A stretch of 64,000 nt of DNA from contig JAZNKS010000052.1 of assembly GCA_045578725.1 (NCBI GenBank), positions 1 through 64,000 of the forward strand, given 5' to 3'. A model generated the notes under the pieces. That model saw only the letters and a list, made by a program, of their open reading frames with translations. It was not told where the DNA came from and ran no database searches. The position numbers and the translations under genes are program-made. Shown here one piece after another: positions 17,062 to 24,461 of this stretch. The stretch's first letter is position 1. Each line of letters opens with the position of its first letter. Source of the DNA: Flemingiibacterium sp045578725. Its GTDB lineage: Bacteria > Bacillota > Clostridia > Oscillospirales > CAG-272.

Positions 17062-17144
17062 GTGCAATTTTGAAATTTGGTGCAGAAAACATGACGGCAA
17101 AGCGGGATCTTTTGCGGAATTTTTCATTATAATCGATTTTTCAC

Positions 17145-17173
17145 TTGCAATATAAAAGAAAATCGTGTATAAT
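17145..17173 (+). promoter_or_regulatory. Promoter of the CD3324 leader and gene
   Basis: TTGCAA (17145-17150), 17 bp, TATAAT (17168-17173). The start codon of the gene is about 235 bp downstream, giving an unusually long leader. Confidence 0.75.
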
Positions 17174-17179
17174 GGGGAT

Positions 17180-17413
17180 ACAGCGATTCACCGACCGCTG
17201 TAAATAATCTTTGAAAGGAGTTGGTTATCAAATGACGAATACAAAGGTGATTGGTGTATAACCCCGGGTTGACTTTCTCCTTCTGAGATGCAATCCGCGC
17301 GTTATACACGCCGGGGGCGACCGGTTCACCGATCCCCCCGAGCATTAAAAAATACCGGTTTTCCGCTGTGTCTTCCGACGGAACCGGATGTGTATAACGA
17401 GAGGAGAGCAAAG
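17180..17413 (+). promoter_or_regulatory. Structured leader with possible leader peptide and alternating pairings
   Basis: Roughly 235-base leader. The nine-mer GTGTATAAC occurs at 17254-17262 and again at 17390-17398, just before the gene's ribosome site; its exact complement GTTATACAC lies between them at 17301-17309 and can pair with either copy. A nine-codon frame (17232-17261, MTNTKVIGV) follows an AAAGGAG site. A further CCGGTT...AACCGG hairpin lies at 17356-17387. This is the layout of an attenuator or translational switch, but no known family is recognised. Confidence 0.45.
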
Positions 17414-17704
17414 ATGGCGTATAAGAACGCAAGAGATATTCTGCCTTGCGAACTCATCGAGGAAATCCAGAAATACATCGACGGCGACCTGGTTTATATC
17501 CCGACGAAGTCGGATAAAACCGGCTGGGGTCTCCGAAGCGGCGCAAAGCAGAAATATGCCGAGCGCAACCATGCGATCCGTGAGCAGTACCATAGAGATG
17601 TTTCTGTGGAAGAGCTTGCCCGTTTGTATTTTCTCTCGATCGACAGTATCAAGAAGATTGTCTACGGCGCACCGCAGTCGGATGCGCGCAAGAAAGCACA
17701 GTAA
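17414..17704 (+). CDS. CD3324 family protein, 96 aa
   Basis: Small basic protein of the CD3324 family, related to Mor-type transcription activators: a first half with ARDILPCELIEEIQKYIDG and a C-terminal helix-turn-helix (about residues 60-85, SVEELARLYFLSIDSIKKIV). Probably a DNA-binding regulator; targets unknown. The ATG at 17414 follows GAGGAGAG; a longer in-frame reading from 17288 passes through the leader hairpins and is not supported. Monocistronic between a promoter and a strong terminator, with a long structured leader that suggests post-transcriptional control. Confidence 0.85.
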   Translation: MAYKNARDILPCELIEEIQKYIDGDLVYIPTKSDKTGWGLRSGAKQKYAERNHAIREQYHRDVSVEELARLYFLSIDSIKKIVYGAPQSDARKKAQ

Positions 17705-17712
17705 TCAAAACG

Positions 17713-17748
17713 GGATGCCTGCCGCCATGGCGGGCATCCTGTTTTTTT
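17713..17748 (+). terminator. Intrinsic terminator of the CD3324 gene
   Basis: GGATGCC/GGCATCC stem with inner CGCC/GGCG pairing (17713-17739) followed by TGTTTTTTT. Confidence 0.85.
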
Positions 17749-17779
17749 GGCGATTTGACGAGATTTTTTCGGAATATGC

Positions 17780-17808
17780 TTGACCTTGGCGCCAAAATCA
17801 TGTATAAT
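17780..17808 (+). promoter_or_regulatory. Promoter of the M23-type gene
   Basis: TTGACC (17780-17785), 17 bp, TATAAT (17803-17808), about 35 bp before the start. Confidence 0.75.
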
Positions 17809-17842
17809 GTATATATGATGATTATTAAGGAAGGTATTATGC

Positions 17843-19483
17843 ATGAATTCAACCGCAATGAAAACCGTTCTGAAGGTTGCCGCCTGCGTAATTGCGCTGT
17901 TTATTCCATCTTATATAGCGATTGCCAGCTTTGTCATGGCACAGAATGCGCCGGTCAGCGAAAAAAGCGTATCCCGGCTTGAAATTACCGATGTGGCGGG
18001 CAGCTATTATTCTCTGGATGCCGCAAAGGAAGAGGATGCCGCTGTGATTGCCGATTTCGTTGCGATCAACGATCGGGCCAAGAAGCAGTCCTCGCTTCCC
18101 GAGCCGCTGGTCGGAACCGATTATTTTGAGTTCAAGTATCACAATTACGGCCGGATTTCGACCTACCGGTACTATTTTTCGACCAATCCCAACGAAGCGT
18201 ATTTTGTCGATCATAACGGCGATGCCTATCAGATTGCCGAGGCGGATGCCGCTTCGTTCCTGTCCACAACCTGGGCGCGCTGTCTTTACAATACAACCAG
18301 CTTCCCGACGATGACCATTTCCGGCGAAACGGTGGTCCCCGCCGAAGCCGAATGGGCGTATCAGACCTACGGCGGTGAGTATGTTCCGCTTGAGGATATC
18401 CCGTCCGGCGGTGCAACCGAAAAGGTTTACCCGATGAAGGGCGCATTTGCCATGAGCTTTGACGATCAGCCGGATTTCCTGACGCTGACCATCAGCGATA
18501 ACGGAACGATCATCTACAGCGATGTGTACGAAAACATTGCCAATGCCCAGCTGGAGGGCAAGACCATTGAGGTTGTTGCCGAAGCCAGCTGGTACGAATC
18601 GGAGGAGCAGACCTGCTACGGCACAGCGACCTACCGCTTCAAGGCCAAGATCCTGCTTCCCGCCGTCTTCTATCTCGGCGAAACGACGATTGATCCCGGC
18701 GAATTCGTGGTCATCTCGGCCAAGAATGTTGACGATCCCTCGGCGATCACCTTCACAAGCGATCCCGATATCGGCTACACACCCACTTTCTTTGCGGACG
18801 GGGATTATGTCCGTGCGCTGGTTCCGATCCGGTACGATTTCACCGGCACGGGCGTGAAGTTCACCTGCTCGTACGGCGAAGTAACCCAGGAAATGAATCT
18901 GGATATCGCACCCAAGACCTTCAAGAGCGTGGGCCTTGATATCCGCTATGATATTGTCAGCCAGACCCGTACCGAAGCGACGCTGGCGGCCTTTGCCGAG
19001 GCGGCCCGCACGATCACGGCAACCGCCGAGCCGACCCGGATGTGGGAAGGCGCCTTCCTGGAAGGCATGAAAGGCGGCACGCTCAACTGCGGCTTCGGTG
19101 TCTACCGCACGATCCGGGCGACCGGTGAAACCTATCGTCATGAGGGTGTGGATTATGTCTTTGGCAAGGGCGGTTCGGATGTCTTCGCAGTCAATCACGG
19201 CAAGGTTGCTTATGTGGGTTATCTGGATCTGACCGGTTACCTGATTGTCATCGATCACGGCCTCGGACTCAAGAGCTGGTATGCCCATCTGGGCTCGACG
19301 ATGGTCAATGTCGGCGACACGGTGGAAAAGGGACAGGTCATCGGCCTTGTCGGCTCCACCGGATTCACCAAGCAGCCGGCTCTCCACATGGGAATGTCGG
19401 TATACGATGTTCCGATCTGCCCGTACGATCTCTGGGAGGATGAAAAGGTTCCCGGATCCGGCGGCGTGATCATGACGGAATGA
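17843..19483 (+). CDS. Membrane-anchored M23-type (LytM fold) protein, 546 aa
   Basis: One N-terminal membrane segment (about residues 7-33), a large extracellular region of unknown folds, and a C-terminal LytM/M23 domain (about 410-530). Zinc-ligand candidates are H433 and D437 (RHEGVDY) and H515 (ALHMGM); the further active-site His of the WYAHL segment is H482. In typical M23 endopeptidases the last motif is HxH; here the first His is replaced by Ala (ALH), so peptidoglycan cleavage may be weak or lost, as in some SpoIIQ-like proteins. Start at 17843 with AAGGAAGG eight bases upstream. The next gene overlaps its stop as ATGA, so the two are translationally coupled. Confidence 0.85.
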   Translation: MNSTAMKTVLKVAACVIALFIPSYIAIASFVMAQNAPVSEKSVSRLEITDVAGSYYSLDAAKEEDAAVIADFVAINDRAKKQSSLPEPLVGTDYFEFKYHNYGRISTYRYYFSTNPNEAYFVDHNGDAYQIAEADAASFLSTTWARCLYNTTSFPTMTISGETVVPAEAEWAYQTYGGEYVPLEDIPSGGATEKVYPMKGAFAMSFDDQPDFLTLTISDNGTIIYSDVYENIANAQLEGKTIEVVAEASWYESEEQTCYGTATYRFKAKILLPAVFYLGETTIDPGEFVVISAKNVDDPSAITFTSDPDIGYTPTFFADGDYVRALVPIRYDFTGTGVKFTCSYGEVTQEMNLDIAPKTFKSVGLDIRYDIVSQTRTEATLAAFAEAARTITATAEPTRMWEGAFLEGMKGGTLNCGFGVYRTIRATGETYRHEGVDYVFGKGGSDVFAVNHGKVAYVGYLDLTGYLIVIDHGLGLKSWYAHLGSTMVNVGDTVEKGQVIGLVGSTGFTKQPALHMGMSVYDVPICPYDLWEDEKVPGSGGVIMTE

Positions 19484-19881
19484 GGAAAATCAGACACCTG
19501 CTTTTCCTGCCGATCCTGCTTTGTATCCTCACAATGGTGTCCTGCAGCAGCGGGGAAAATCAGCCATCTGCCGAAACCGGCTTTCCGAACGGACAGGTTC
19601 AGCGGGAAATGCTGTACTACAGGGGGCAGGTTTGGGGTCTGGATTTCTATGGCACGGAAAAGCCGACCTCTCTGCCGGACGGATTTACGCTTGTCGGCGT
19701 GACCTGCGGTGAGAATCCGGAAGCGGTTCCCGCCAAGGAGCTTCACACCGCGCACATCCCCGAAAATGTGGAGGTCTATGCCAGCACCGATGATACCGCC
19801 TGCATTTATCTGAAGGATTACTGGGGCGAGGGGACATTCGGAAGGTTTGTTGTGATTGATGTTTCGTCGTACACCGAATGA
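19480..19881 (+). CDS. Small lipoprotein of unknown function, 133 aa
   Basis: Signal peptide with lipobox MVSC (Cys22), then a short soluble domain of about 110 residues that I do not recognise. The ATG overlaps the stop codon of the M23-type gene by four bases, so it is made together with that protein and probably works with it at the cell surface. No catalytic motif seen. Confidence 0.75.
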   Translation: MRKIRHLLFLPILLCILTMVSCSSGENQPSAETGFPNGQVQREMLYYRGQVWGLDFYGTEKPTSLPDGFTLVGVTCGENPEAVPAKELHTAHIPENVEVYASTDDTACIYLKDYWGEGTFGRFVVIDVSSYTE

Positions 19882-19898
19882 ACCAAATAATAACAGCG

Positions 19899-19926
19899 GC
19901 CGCTCGCCATTCCACCGGCGAGCGGC
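19899..19926 (+). terminator. Weak terminator or processing hairpin
   Basis: Perfect 10-bp stem GCCGCTCGCC/GGCGAGCGGC with an eight-base loop, but followed by TGAATTTATAG rather than a T run. May only separate the lipoprotein from the phosphatase gene. Confidence 0.4.
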
Positions 19927-19946
19927 TGAATTTATAGGAGGAACCC

Positions 19947-20426
19947 ATGCTTCGCATTCTATTCGTCTGCCACGGCAATATCTGCCGCAGCCCGATGGCG
20001 GAATTTATCATGAAGGATCTTGTAAAGAAAAAAGGGCTGGCCGGGCAGTTTGCGATTGCATCCTGCGCGACCAGCACGGAAGAAATATGGAACGGTATCG
20101 GCAATCCGGTCTATCCGCCCGCCCGCGAGGAGCTGGCTGCGCACGGCCTCGGATGTGAGGGCAAGCGGGCCGTCCAGCTGAGCCGGAGCGATTACGGGGC
20201 GTGGGATCTGCTTGTCGGGATGGACAGCGCGAATATCCGCAATATGCACCGGATGCTCGGCGGCGATCCCGAGGGGAAGATTCACAAGCTGATGGATTAC
20301 ACCGGGCGCGGCGGCGATGTCAGCGATCCGTGGTACAGCGGCCGATTCGATGTCGCGTACCGGGATATTTTCGAGGGCTGCACGGCGCTGCTGGAAACGC
20401 TTCTTCGGGACGGAACGGTCGGTTAA
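19947..20426 (+). CDS. Low-molecular-weight protein-tyrosine phosphatase, 159 aa
   Basis: Phosphotyrosine or small-molecule phosphatase of the LMW-PTP family. The P-loop CHGNICRS (residues 8-15) with nucleophile Cys8 and Arg14 is intact, and the general-acid Asp sits in the DPWYSG motif near residue 131. Length is standard. GGAGGAAC precedes the ATG. Its stop overlaps the stop region of the convergent gene by four bases. Such enzymes often control tyrosine-phosphorylated proteins in exopolysaccharide synthesis, but no partner kinase is in the window. Confidence 0.93.
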   Translation: MLRILFVCHGNICRSPMAEFIMKDLVKKKGLAGQFAIASCATSTEEIWNGIGNPVYPPAREELAAHGLGCEGKRAVQLSRSDYGAWDLLVGMDSANIRNMHRMLGGDPEGKIHKLMDYTGRGGDVSDPWYSGRFDVAYRDIFEGCTALLETLLRDGTVG

Positions 20427-21211
20427 TTCCGGGCAAGACCGAATTTCTGCTCCGGAGTCAGCCGCTCTTTCGTGGTGATGACGGGGCTGACGGCGGTGGG
20501 CGTGATGGCATCCCACACATCCCTCGGCTTCAGATACCCAAGGGCCGCCGCTTGAAAGGCTTCCCGGAAGGCATCGGTGTCTGCTGCCGGGAGGGATCCT
20601 GACGGAAAGAGGACAAAGTACGCGATATCCTGCCTTGCCGGATCGAAGCCGCAGAACACGCGCCCGCCGGATCCGGCGAGTGGAGGCAGGCGGTTCAGAA
20701 CCGTCAGGGAATCGGACAGAAGGTTCCACCGCGCCAGCGAATCGATGGCCTCGATTTTAACGGTATGACGATGTTCGCAGGGAGGCTCTTCCGGAATCAC
20801 TTGGCTGAAATCCCATTGTCCGCGCGGCGTATGATTCCAGCCGTAGAGGCGCATTTCCTCGGGTGTGTACAGCCGGGGATAGGAAATTGCCTGTCCCAAG
20901 CGTTCGGCAAGCGCATGAAAAACGGAATAGATCTTTTCATAAAAATCCTCTCCCATGGCGGGGGAGGATTTTTGCTTATGAATATACACGCTCAGGATTT
21001 CCTCCCGAACAAAAACGGCGGGGATTGTATCACGCCGGAGCGGTTCGGGGCGTGGCTCTGGCAGGACAAGCTGTGTAGAGGCCTGCAGATAACAGGCTCT
21101 GGCACCAAGCCCGAGCGAGCTTTCAAGTTCGGTAAGAAAGTCCTTGGCGAGGGGCGTGTGATCGGCACGCCCGGTTCGCAGAACCTCCTCAATCGGAGTG
21201 CGTGTCAGCAT
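20423..21211 (-). CDS. Hypothetical protein, 262 aa
   Basis: Not recognised. A soluble protein without signal peptide or membrane helix; the N-terminal 60 residues contain TPLAKDFLTELESSLGLGARACYLQAS, the middle is rich in aromatic and acidic residues, and the C-terminal third (VLFPSGSLPAADTDAF...) may be an alpha/beta unit. It starts nine bases after the stop of the Gfo/Idh/MocA oxidoreductase and has only AAGGG as ribosome site, so it is the second gene of that operon. Composition and codon use match neighbours, supporting a real gene. Function unknown. Confidence 0.7.
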   Translation of the reverse strand: MLTRTPIEEVLRTGRADHTPLAKDFLTELESSLGLGARACYLQASTQLVLPEPRPEPLRRDTIPAVFVREEILSVYIHKQKSSPAMGEDFYEKIYSVFHALAERLGQAISYPRLYTPEEMRLYGWNHTPRGQWDFSQVIPEEPPCEHRHTVKIEAIDSLARWNLLSDSLTVLNRLPPLAGSGGRVFCGFDPARQDIAYFVLFPSGSLPAADTDAFREAFQAAALGYLKPRDVWDAITPTAVSPVITTKERLTPEQKFGLARN

Positions 21212-21220
21212 CAGAAACCC

Positions 21221-22288
21221 TTAAAAGCGGACAGCGGTACCGGTTTTGCTGGATTCAAAGGCGGCCTCGATAACACGGAGAACGCGCAGAACCTCGGCGG
21301 GCTTGACAATCAGCTCCTCGGTGCCGTCGAGCACGCCGGCGATGTTTTTGTATACGCTGGACCAGCTGCCACTCGGCATCACGGACGGTGCCTCCAGCTC
21401 CTCAAACTCGCGGACCTTGTGGAGCTCCTGATGACGGTAAATCACCTTGTTGTCGATGAAGGCGGGCGATTCGAACGGTTCGGTATAGTCTTCCTTGATG
21501 CGGCGGACATGAGCGGTCGGATCATTCATGGTCTGCATCGTCATTGCACCCTTATCGCCGAGCACATACCAGCGGGGCAGAACCTGGGGCGAATAGGTTG
21601 TGACCTCCATCTGTGCGACGAGGCCGCTCTCGAAGGTGATGATGACCTTGCTGTAGTCATCCACTTCCTCGGACCAGAGGCGGATGACATTGGCGGAAAC
21701 GGTCTTGATCGGCTCCTTGATGAGCCAGAGAAGCTGGTCGAGCATATGGACGCCCCAGTCAAGGAGCATTCCGCCGCCGTGATCCTCCATGCCGCGCCAG
21801 CCGTACATCATGCCGTTTCCGTTGGCGGAATGAATGCGCGATTCGATCAGGAACGGCTTGCCGACCGCATCCTCGGCGATGGCCTGCTTGATCTTCATGA
21901 AGTCGGGGTCAAAGCGGCGATTCTGATGGACGGTGAAAAGCTTGCCGGCCTTCTCGGCGGTGTCAATCATTTTCTGAAGCTCGGCGCTCGACATGGCGGC
22001 GGGCTTTTCGACCATGACATTATAGCCGGCCTCCAGTGCGCGGCAGGCCATCTCGCAGTGATAGTTGTTGGCGGTTGCGACCAGAACCAGATCGAATTCG
22101 TGCGAGGCGAGGAATTCATCCAGATTATCATAGGCCTTCAGACCGTTTTTGACGGCATTTTCAAGCCGTACGGGGTCAATATCATATGCGGCGACGGCTT
22201 CAAAGGGAACGTCCTCTGCCGCGATGGAGCGGAGGTGATGGCCCATGGCCATACCGCCGAAGCCGATGATTCCGAGTTTGTGTGTCAT
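21221..22288 (-). CDS. Gfo/Idh/MocA-family NAD(P)-dependent oxidoreductase, 355 aa
   Basis: N-terminal Rossmann fold with GFGGMA near residue 9 and the family's EKPAA motif (catalytic lysine region) near residue 96, then the alpha/beta substrate domain with the DWGVHMLDQ segment carrying the conserved D-x3-H. These enzymes oxidise or epimerise sugars and inositols. Start ATG at 22288 with an AAGGAT site; a longer frame to 22363 would run through the promoter. Operon with the unknown gene at 20423; own consensus promoter, divergent from a DMT transporter. Confidence 0.93.
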   Translation of the reverse strand: MTHKLGIIGFGGMAMGHHLRSIAAEDVPFEAVAAYDIDPVRLENAVKNGLKAYDNLDEFLASHEFDLVLVATANNYHCEMACRALEAGYNVMVEKPAAMSSAELQKMIDTAEKAGKLFTVHQNRRFDPDFMKIKQAIAEDAVGKPFLIESRIHSANGNGMMYGWRGMEDHGGGMLLDWGVHMLDQLLWLIKEPIKTVSANVIRLWSEEVDDYSKVIITFESGLVAQMEVTTYSPQVLPRWYVLGDKGAMTMQTMNDPTAHVRRIKEDYTEPFESPAFIDNKVIYRHQELHKVREFEELEAPSVMPSGSWSSVYKNIAGVLDGTEELIVKPAEVLRVLRVIEAAFESSKTGTAVRF

Positions 22289-22334
22289 AATACGATCATC
22301 CTTTCTTTTTGCGCATCGGTGCGCTGTTATTGCT

Positions 22335-22363
22335 ATTATAGCATCCGCAGGCGTGCTTGTCAA
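22335..22363 (-). promoter_or_regulatory. Promoter of the Gfo/Idh/MocA gene
   Basis: Minus-strand TTGACA (22363-22358), 17 bp, TATAAT (22340-22335). Confidence 0.8.
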
Positions 22364-22393
22364 GACAGCTGTAAAAATATATTCCCAAACCGG

Positions 22394-22422
22394 TTGACAA
22401 ATCGGAAAAAGTATGATACAAT
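22394..22422 (+). promoter_or_regulatory. Promoter of the DMT transporter gene
   Basis: TTGACA (22394-22399), 17 bp, TACAAT (22417-22422). Confidence 0.8.
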
Positions 22423-22430
22423 ATCGGAGT

Positions 22431-22442
22431 GAAAACGTTTTC
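22431..22442. promoter_or_regulatory. LacI-type operator palindrome
   Basis: Perfect palindrome GAAAACGTTTTC with the central CG typical of LacI/CcpA-type sites, lying 8 bp after the -10 box and so over the expected transcription start. The LacI-family gene at 23399 is the obvious candidate to bind it. Confidence 0.65.
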
Positions 22443-22461
22443 TTAAATGAAAGGACAACTC

Positions 22462-23340
22462 ATGAATTATCTTCTTCTTGCCATTTCCATCGGCGCCTGC
22501 GTTCTGCAGAACGCCCTTTTGAACCGCGAAAGCAAGCACGGAATGAAAACGCAGAAAAGCGTATATTTCTTCAATATGCTTCTCTTTGCCTTCGGATTCC
22601 TGCTTTTTCTTCTGACGGCGATCGGTCAGCCGATCTCCCTCTATACGCTCGGCTTCGGCGTATTCTTCGGTGCGGTTACCATCGTGCAGAACATCTGCAA
22701 TCTGATGGCGCTGGCCCGCGGCCCGATGCACATCACCTTGCTTCTGACCACCTCCTCGCTTGTCATTCCGTCCCTGTCCGGCATCTTCATTGACGGCGAC
22801 AAGCCGAGCCCGCTGAAAATCACGGTTATCGCCGTGCTGATCGTTTTCATCTATCTGTCGATCGACCGGCGCGGCAATACCGATTTCAAGCCGCATTGGT
22901 TCCCCTGCGCGCTGACGGCCTTCCTGTGTCAGGCTGCGGTCGGCATCATGCAGAAAATCCATCAGGCCTCGGCACACCATGCGGAAACCTCGGGTTTTCT
23001 GGCCGCGGCCTTCTTCTGTTCCTTCCTCTTTGCCGCGGTGATGACCCTTCTCGCCAGCCGGAACGAAAAGGCAGCCGGGATCAAGGGCGAAGCCTTTCCG
23101 AAAGGGCGGATGCTGATCGCGCTGATCTGTGGTCTGACAACCTATCTGATGAACGATCTCAATCTCAAGCTGTCGGGCCTGATTCCGAGCCAGATCTTCT
23201 TCCCGCTGGTCAATGGAGCCTCCCTGCTTCTGAATACGCTGACGGCTGTACTTCTTTTCCGCGAAAAGCTGACCGTGCGCCAGCGTATCGGCCTGGCCGG
23301 CGGCATTGCCGCGCTGATTCTGCTTTGCATCCTGCCTTGA
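22462..23340 (+). CDS. DMT/EamA-type membrane transporter, 292 aa
   Basis: Ten predicted membrane helices in two homologous halves, as in the drug/metabolite transporter superfamily. Exports or imports a small solute; substrate unknown, though a sugar-related ligand is suggested by the LacI regulator directly downstream. The second ATG (22462) is chosen because AAAGGA lies six bases before it, inside the longer reading from 22447. A palindromic operator covers its start site, implying repression. Confidence 0.85.
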   Translation: MNYLLLAISIGACVLQNALLNRESKHGMKTQKSVYFFNMLLFAFGFLLFLLTAIGQPISLYTLGFGVFFGAVTIVQNICNLMALARGPMHITLLLTTSSLVIPSLSGIFIDGDKPSPLKITVIAVLIVFIYLSIDRRGNTDFKPHWFPCALTAFLCQAAVGIMQKIHQASAHHAETSGFLAAAFFCSFLFAAVMTLLASRNEKAAGIKGEAFPKGRMLIALICGLTTYLMNDLNLKLSGLIPSQIFFPLVNGASLLLNTLTAVLLFREKLTVRQRIGLAGGIAALILLCILP

Positions 23341-23365
23341 CAAGCGGATGCATCTGTGGTATAAT
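23337..23365 (+). promoter_or_regulatory. Promoter of the LacI-family gene, overlapping the upstream stop codon
   Basis: TTGACA (23337-23342), 17 bp, TATAAT (23360-23365). The -35 box contains the TGA stop of the transporter gene. Confidence 0.85.
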
Positions 23366-23398
23366 GAGGGAAATCAACCTTAGAAAGCAGGGATTTCC

Positions 23399-24427
23399 AT
23401 GCCCAGAGTAACGATAACCGAGGTTGCCCGCGCGGCCGGCGTTTCAGTTGCCACTGCCAGCAAGGCGCTCAATCACACCGGAAGCATCAGCGCGGATACC
23501 ATCAGCCGCATTACCCAGGCGGCCGATCGGCTGGGATACCGTCCGAACCGGGCCGCACAGCTGCTGGCCGGAAAGAATAAGAAGATCGGCATCCTCATTC
23601 CCGAATTCCCGGAGGAGGTTGTATCCCTCTACCGGCGCGGGCTGGAAGAAGCAATGGCTTCCTATGAGGAGTACGGCTTTCAGCACAAGCTTGTCAGCTA
23701 TAAGCACGATTATGACCGCAAGAGCTTTCCGCAGGCGCTGGAGCAGCTTTGCGGCGAATGCAATGGTCTGATATTTATGAGCGGCTATCGGGAATCCATG
23801 TATCACCGCGAGCTGGAACAGGTGGATATTCCGAAAATCTCTCTTCACAGCATGGTGGATCCCTCGCTCTGTCCCACGGTGTCCATCGATGCCGTCGGTG
23901 TCGGCCGGATGGCGGCGGATTTTCTCAGCCTGTGTATGCGGGGAAAGAAGGCGGCCGTGATTGCAGGCGCTCATGCCGGTGTCCACCGTTACAATATTGA
24001 AGGCTTCCGATCGGCGGCCGCAGAGCGAGGCCTTGAAATTCTGGCGATCGAAGAATGCTACGATTCGCTGGAGCGGGCATACACCGTCACCGAGCAGATC
24101 CTTTCACAGGGCGAACCGGATGGGATCTTTGTTTCCACCTATGCGGCGCCTGCGGTTTGCGACTGCCTGAAGGCGCACGGAAAGGCGGGGCAGATCCGCG
24201 TCATCGGCGTGGATATCTACCGCGAATCGGCGGCTTGTCTTACGGACGGATCGCTGACGGCCTGCATCTGCCAGAATCAGCCTCTGCAGGCGAAGCTGGC
24301 GGTGGAAATGCTGATCTCGGTTCTGCGCGGCGAACGCAGGCCGACGGAGAGCCGGTTTGTCAAGCCGGAACTGGTCCTTCGAAGCAATCTGCGGCATTAT
24401 ACAACCGATATTATTCAGGATGAATAA
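23399..24427 (+). CDS. LacI-family transcriptional regulator, 342 aa
   Basis: N-terminal helix-turn-helix and hinge (residues 1-60, ITEVARAAGVSVATASKALN and GYRPNRAAQLLAG) followed by a periplasmic-binding-protein-like sugar sensor (about 62-335). Normally a repressor released by a sugar. The gene lies directly behind the DMT transporter, whose promoter contains a perfect LacI-type palindrome, so control of that transporter is likely. GCAGGGATTTCC precedes the ATG. Ends at a strong bidirectional terminator. Confidence 0.94.
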   Translation: MPRVTITEVARAAGVSVATASKALNHTGSISADTISRITQAADRLGYRPNRAAQLLAGKNKKIGILIPEFPEEVVSLYRRGLEEAMASYEEYGFQHKLVSYKHDYDRKSFPQALEQLCGECNGLIFMSGYRESMYHRELEQVDIPKISLHSMVDPSLCPTVSIDAVGVGRMAADFLSLCMRGKKAAVIAGAHAGVHRYNIEGFRSAAAERGLEILAIEECYDSLERAYTVTEQILSQGEPDGIFVSTYAAPAVCDCLKAHGKAGQIRVIGVDIYRESAACLTDGSLTACICQNQPLQAKLAVEMLISVLRGERRPTESRFVKPELVLRSNLRHYTTDIIQDE

Positions 24428-24430
24428 AGG

Positions 24431-24459
24431 AAATCCCGGATCGTTCGATCCGGGATTTT
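24431..24459. terminator. Bidirectional terminator between convergent genes
   Basis: 12-bp stem (24431-24442 with 24447-24458) with A residues before and T residues after, serving the LacI gene and possibly the convergent unknown gene. Confidence 0.8.
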
Positions 24460-24461
24460 CT

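Noticed and set aside
20765..22432. 555-codon open frame antisense to the oxidoreductase and its partner
   Set aside because: Crosses two real genes and two promoters; not a protein-like sequence.
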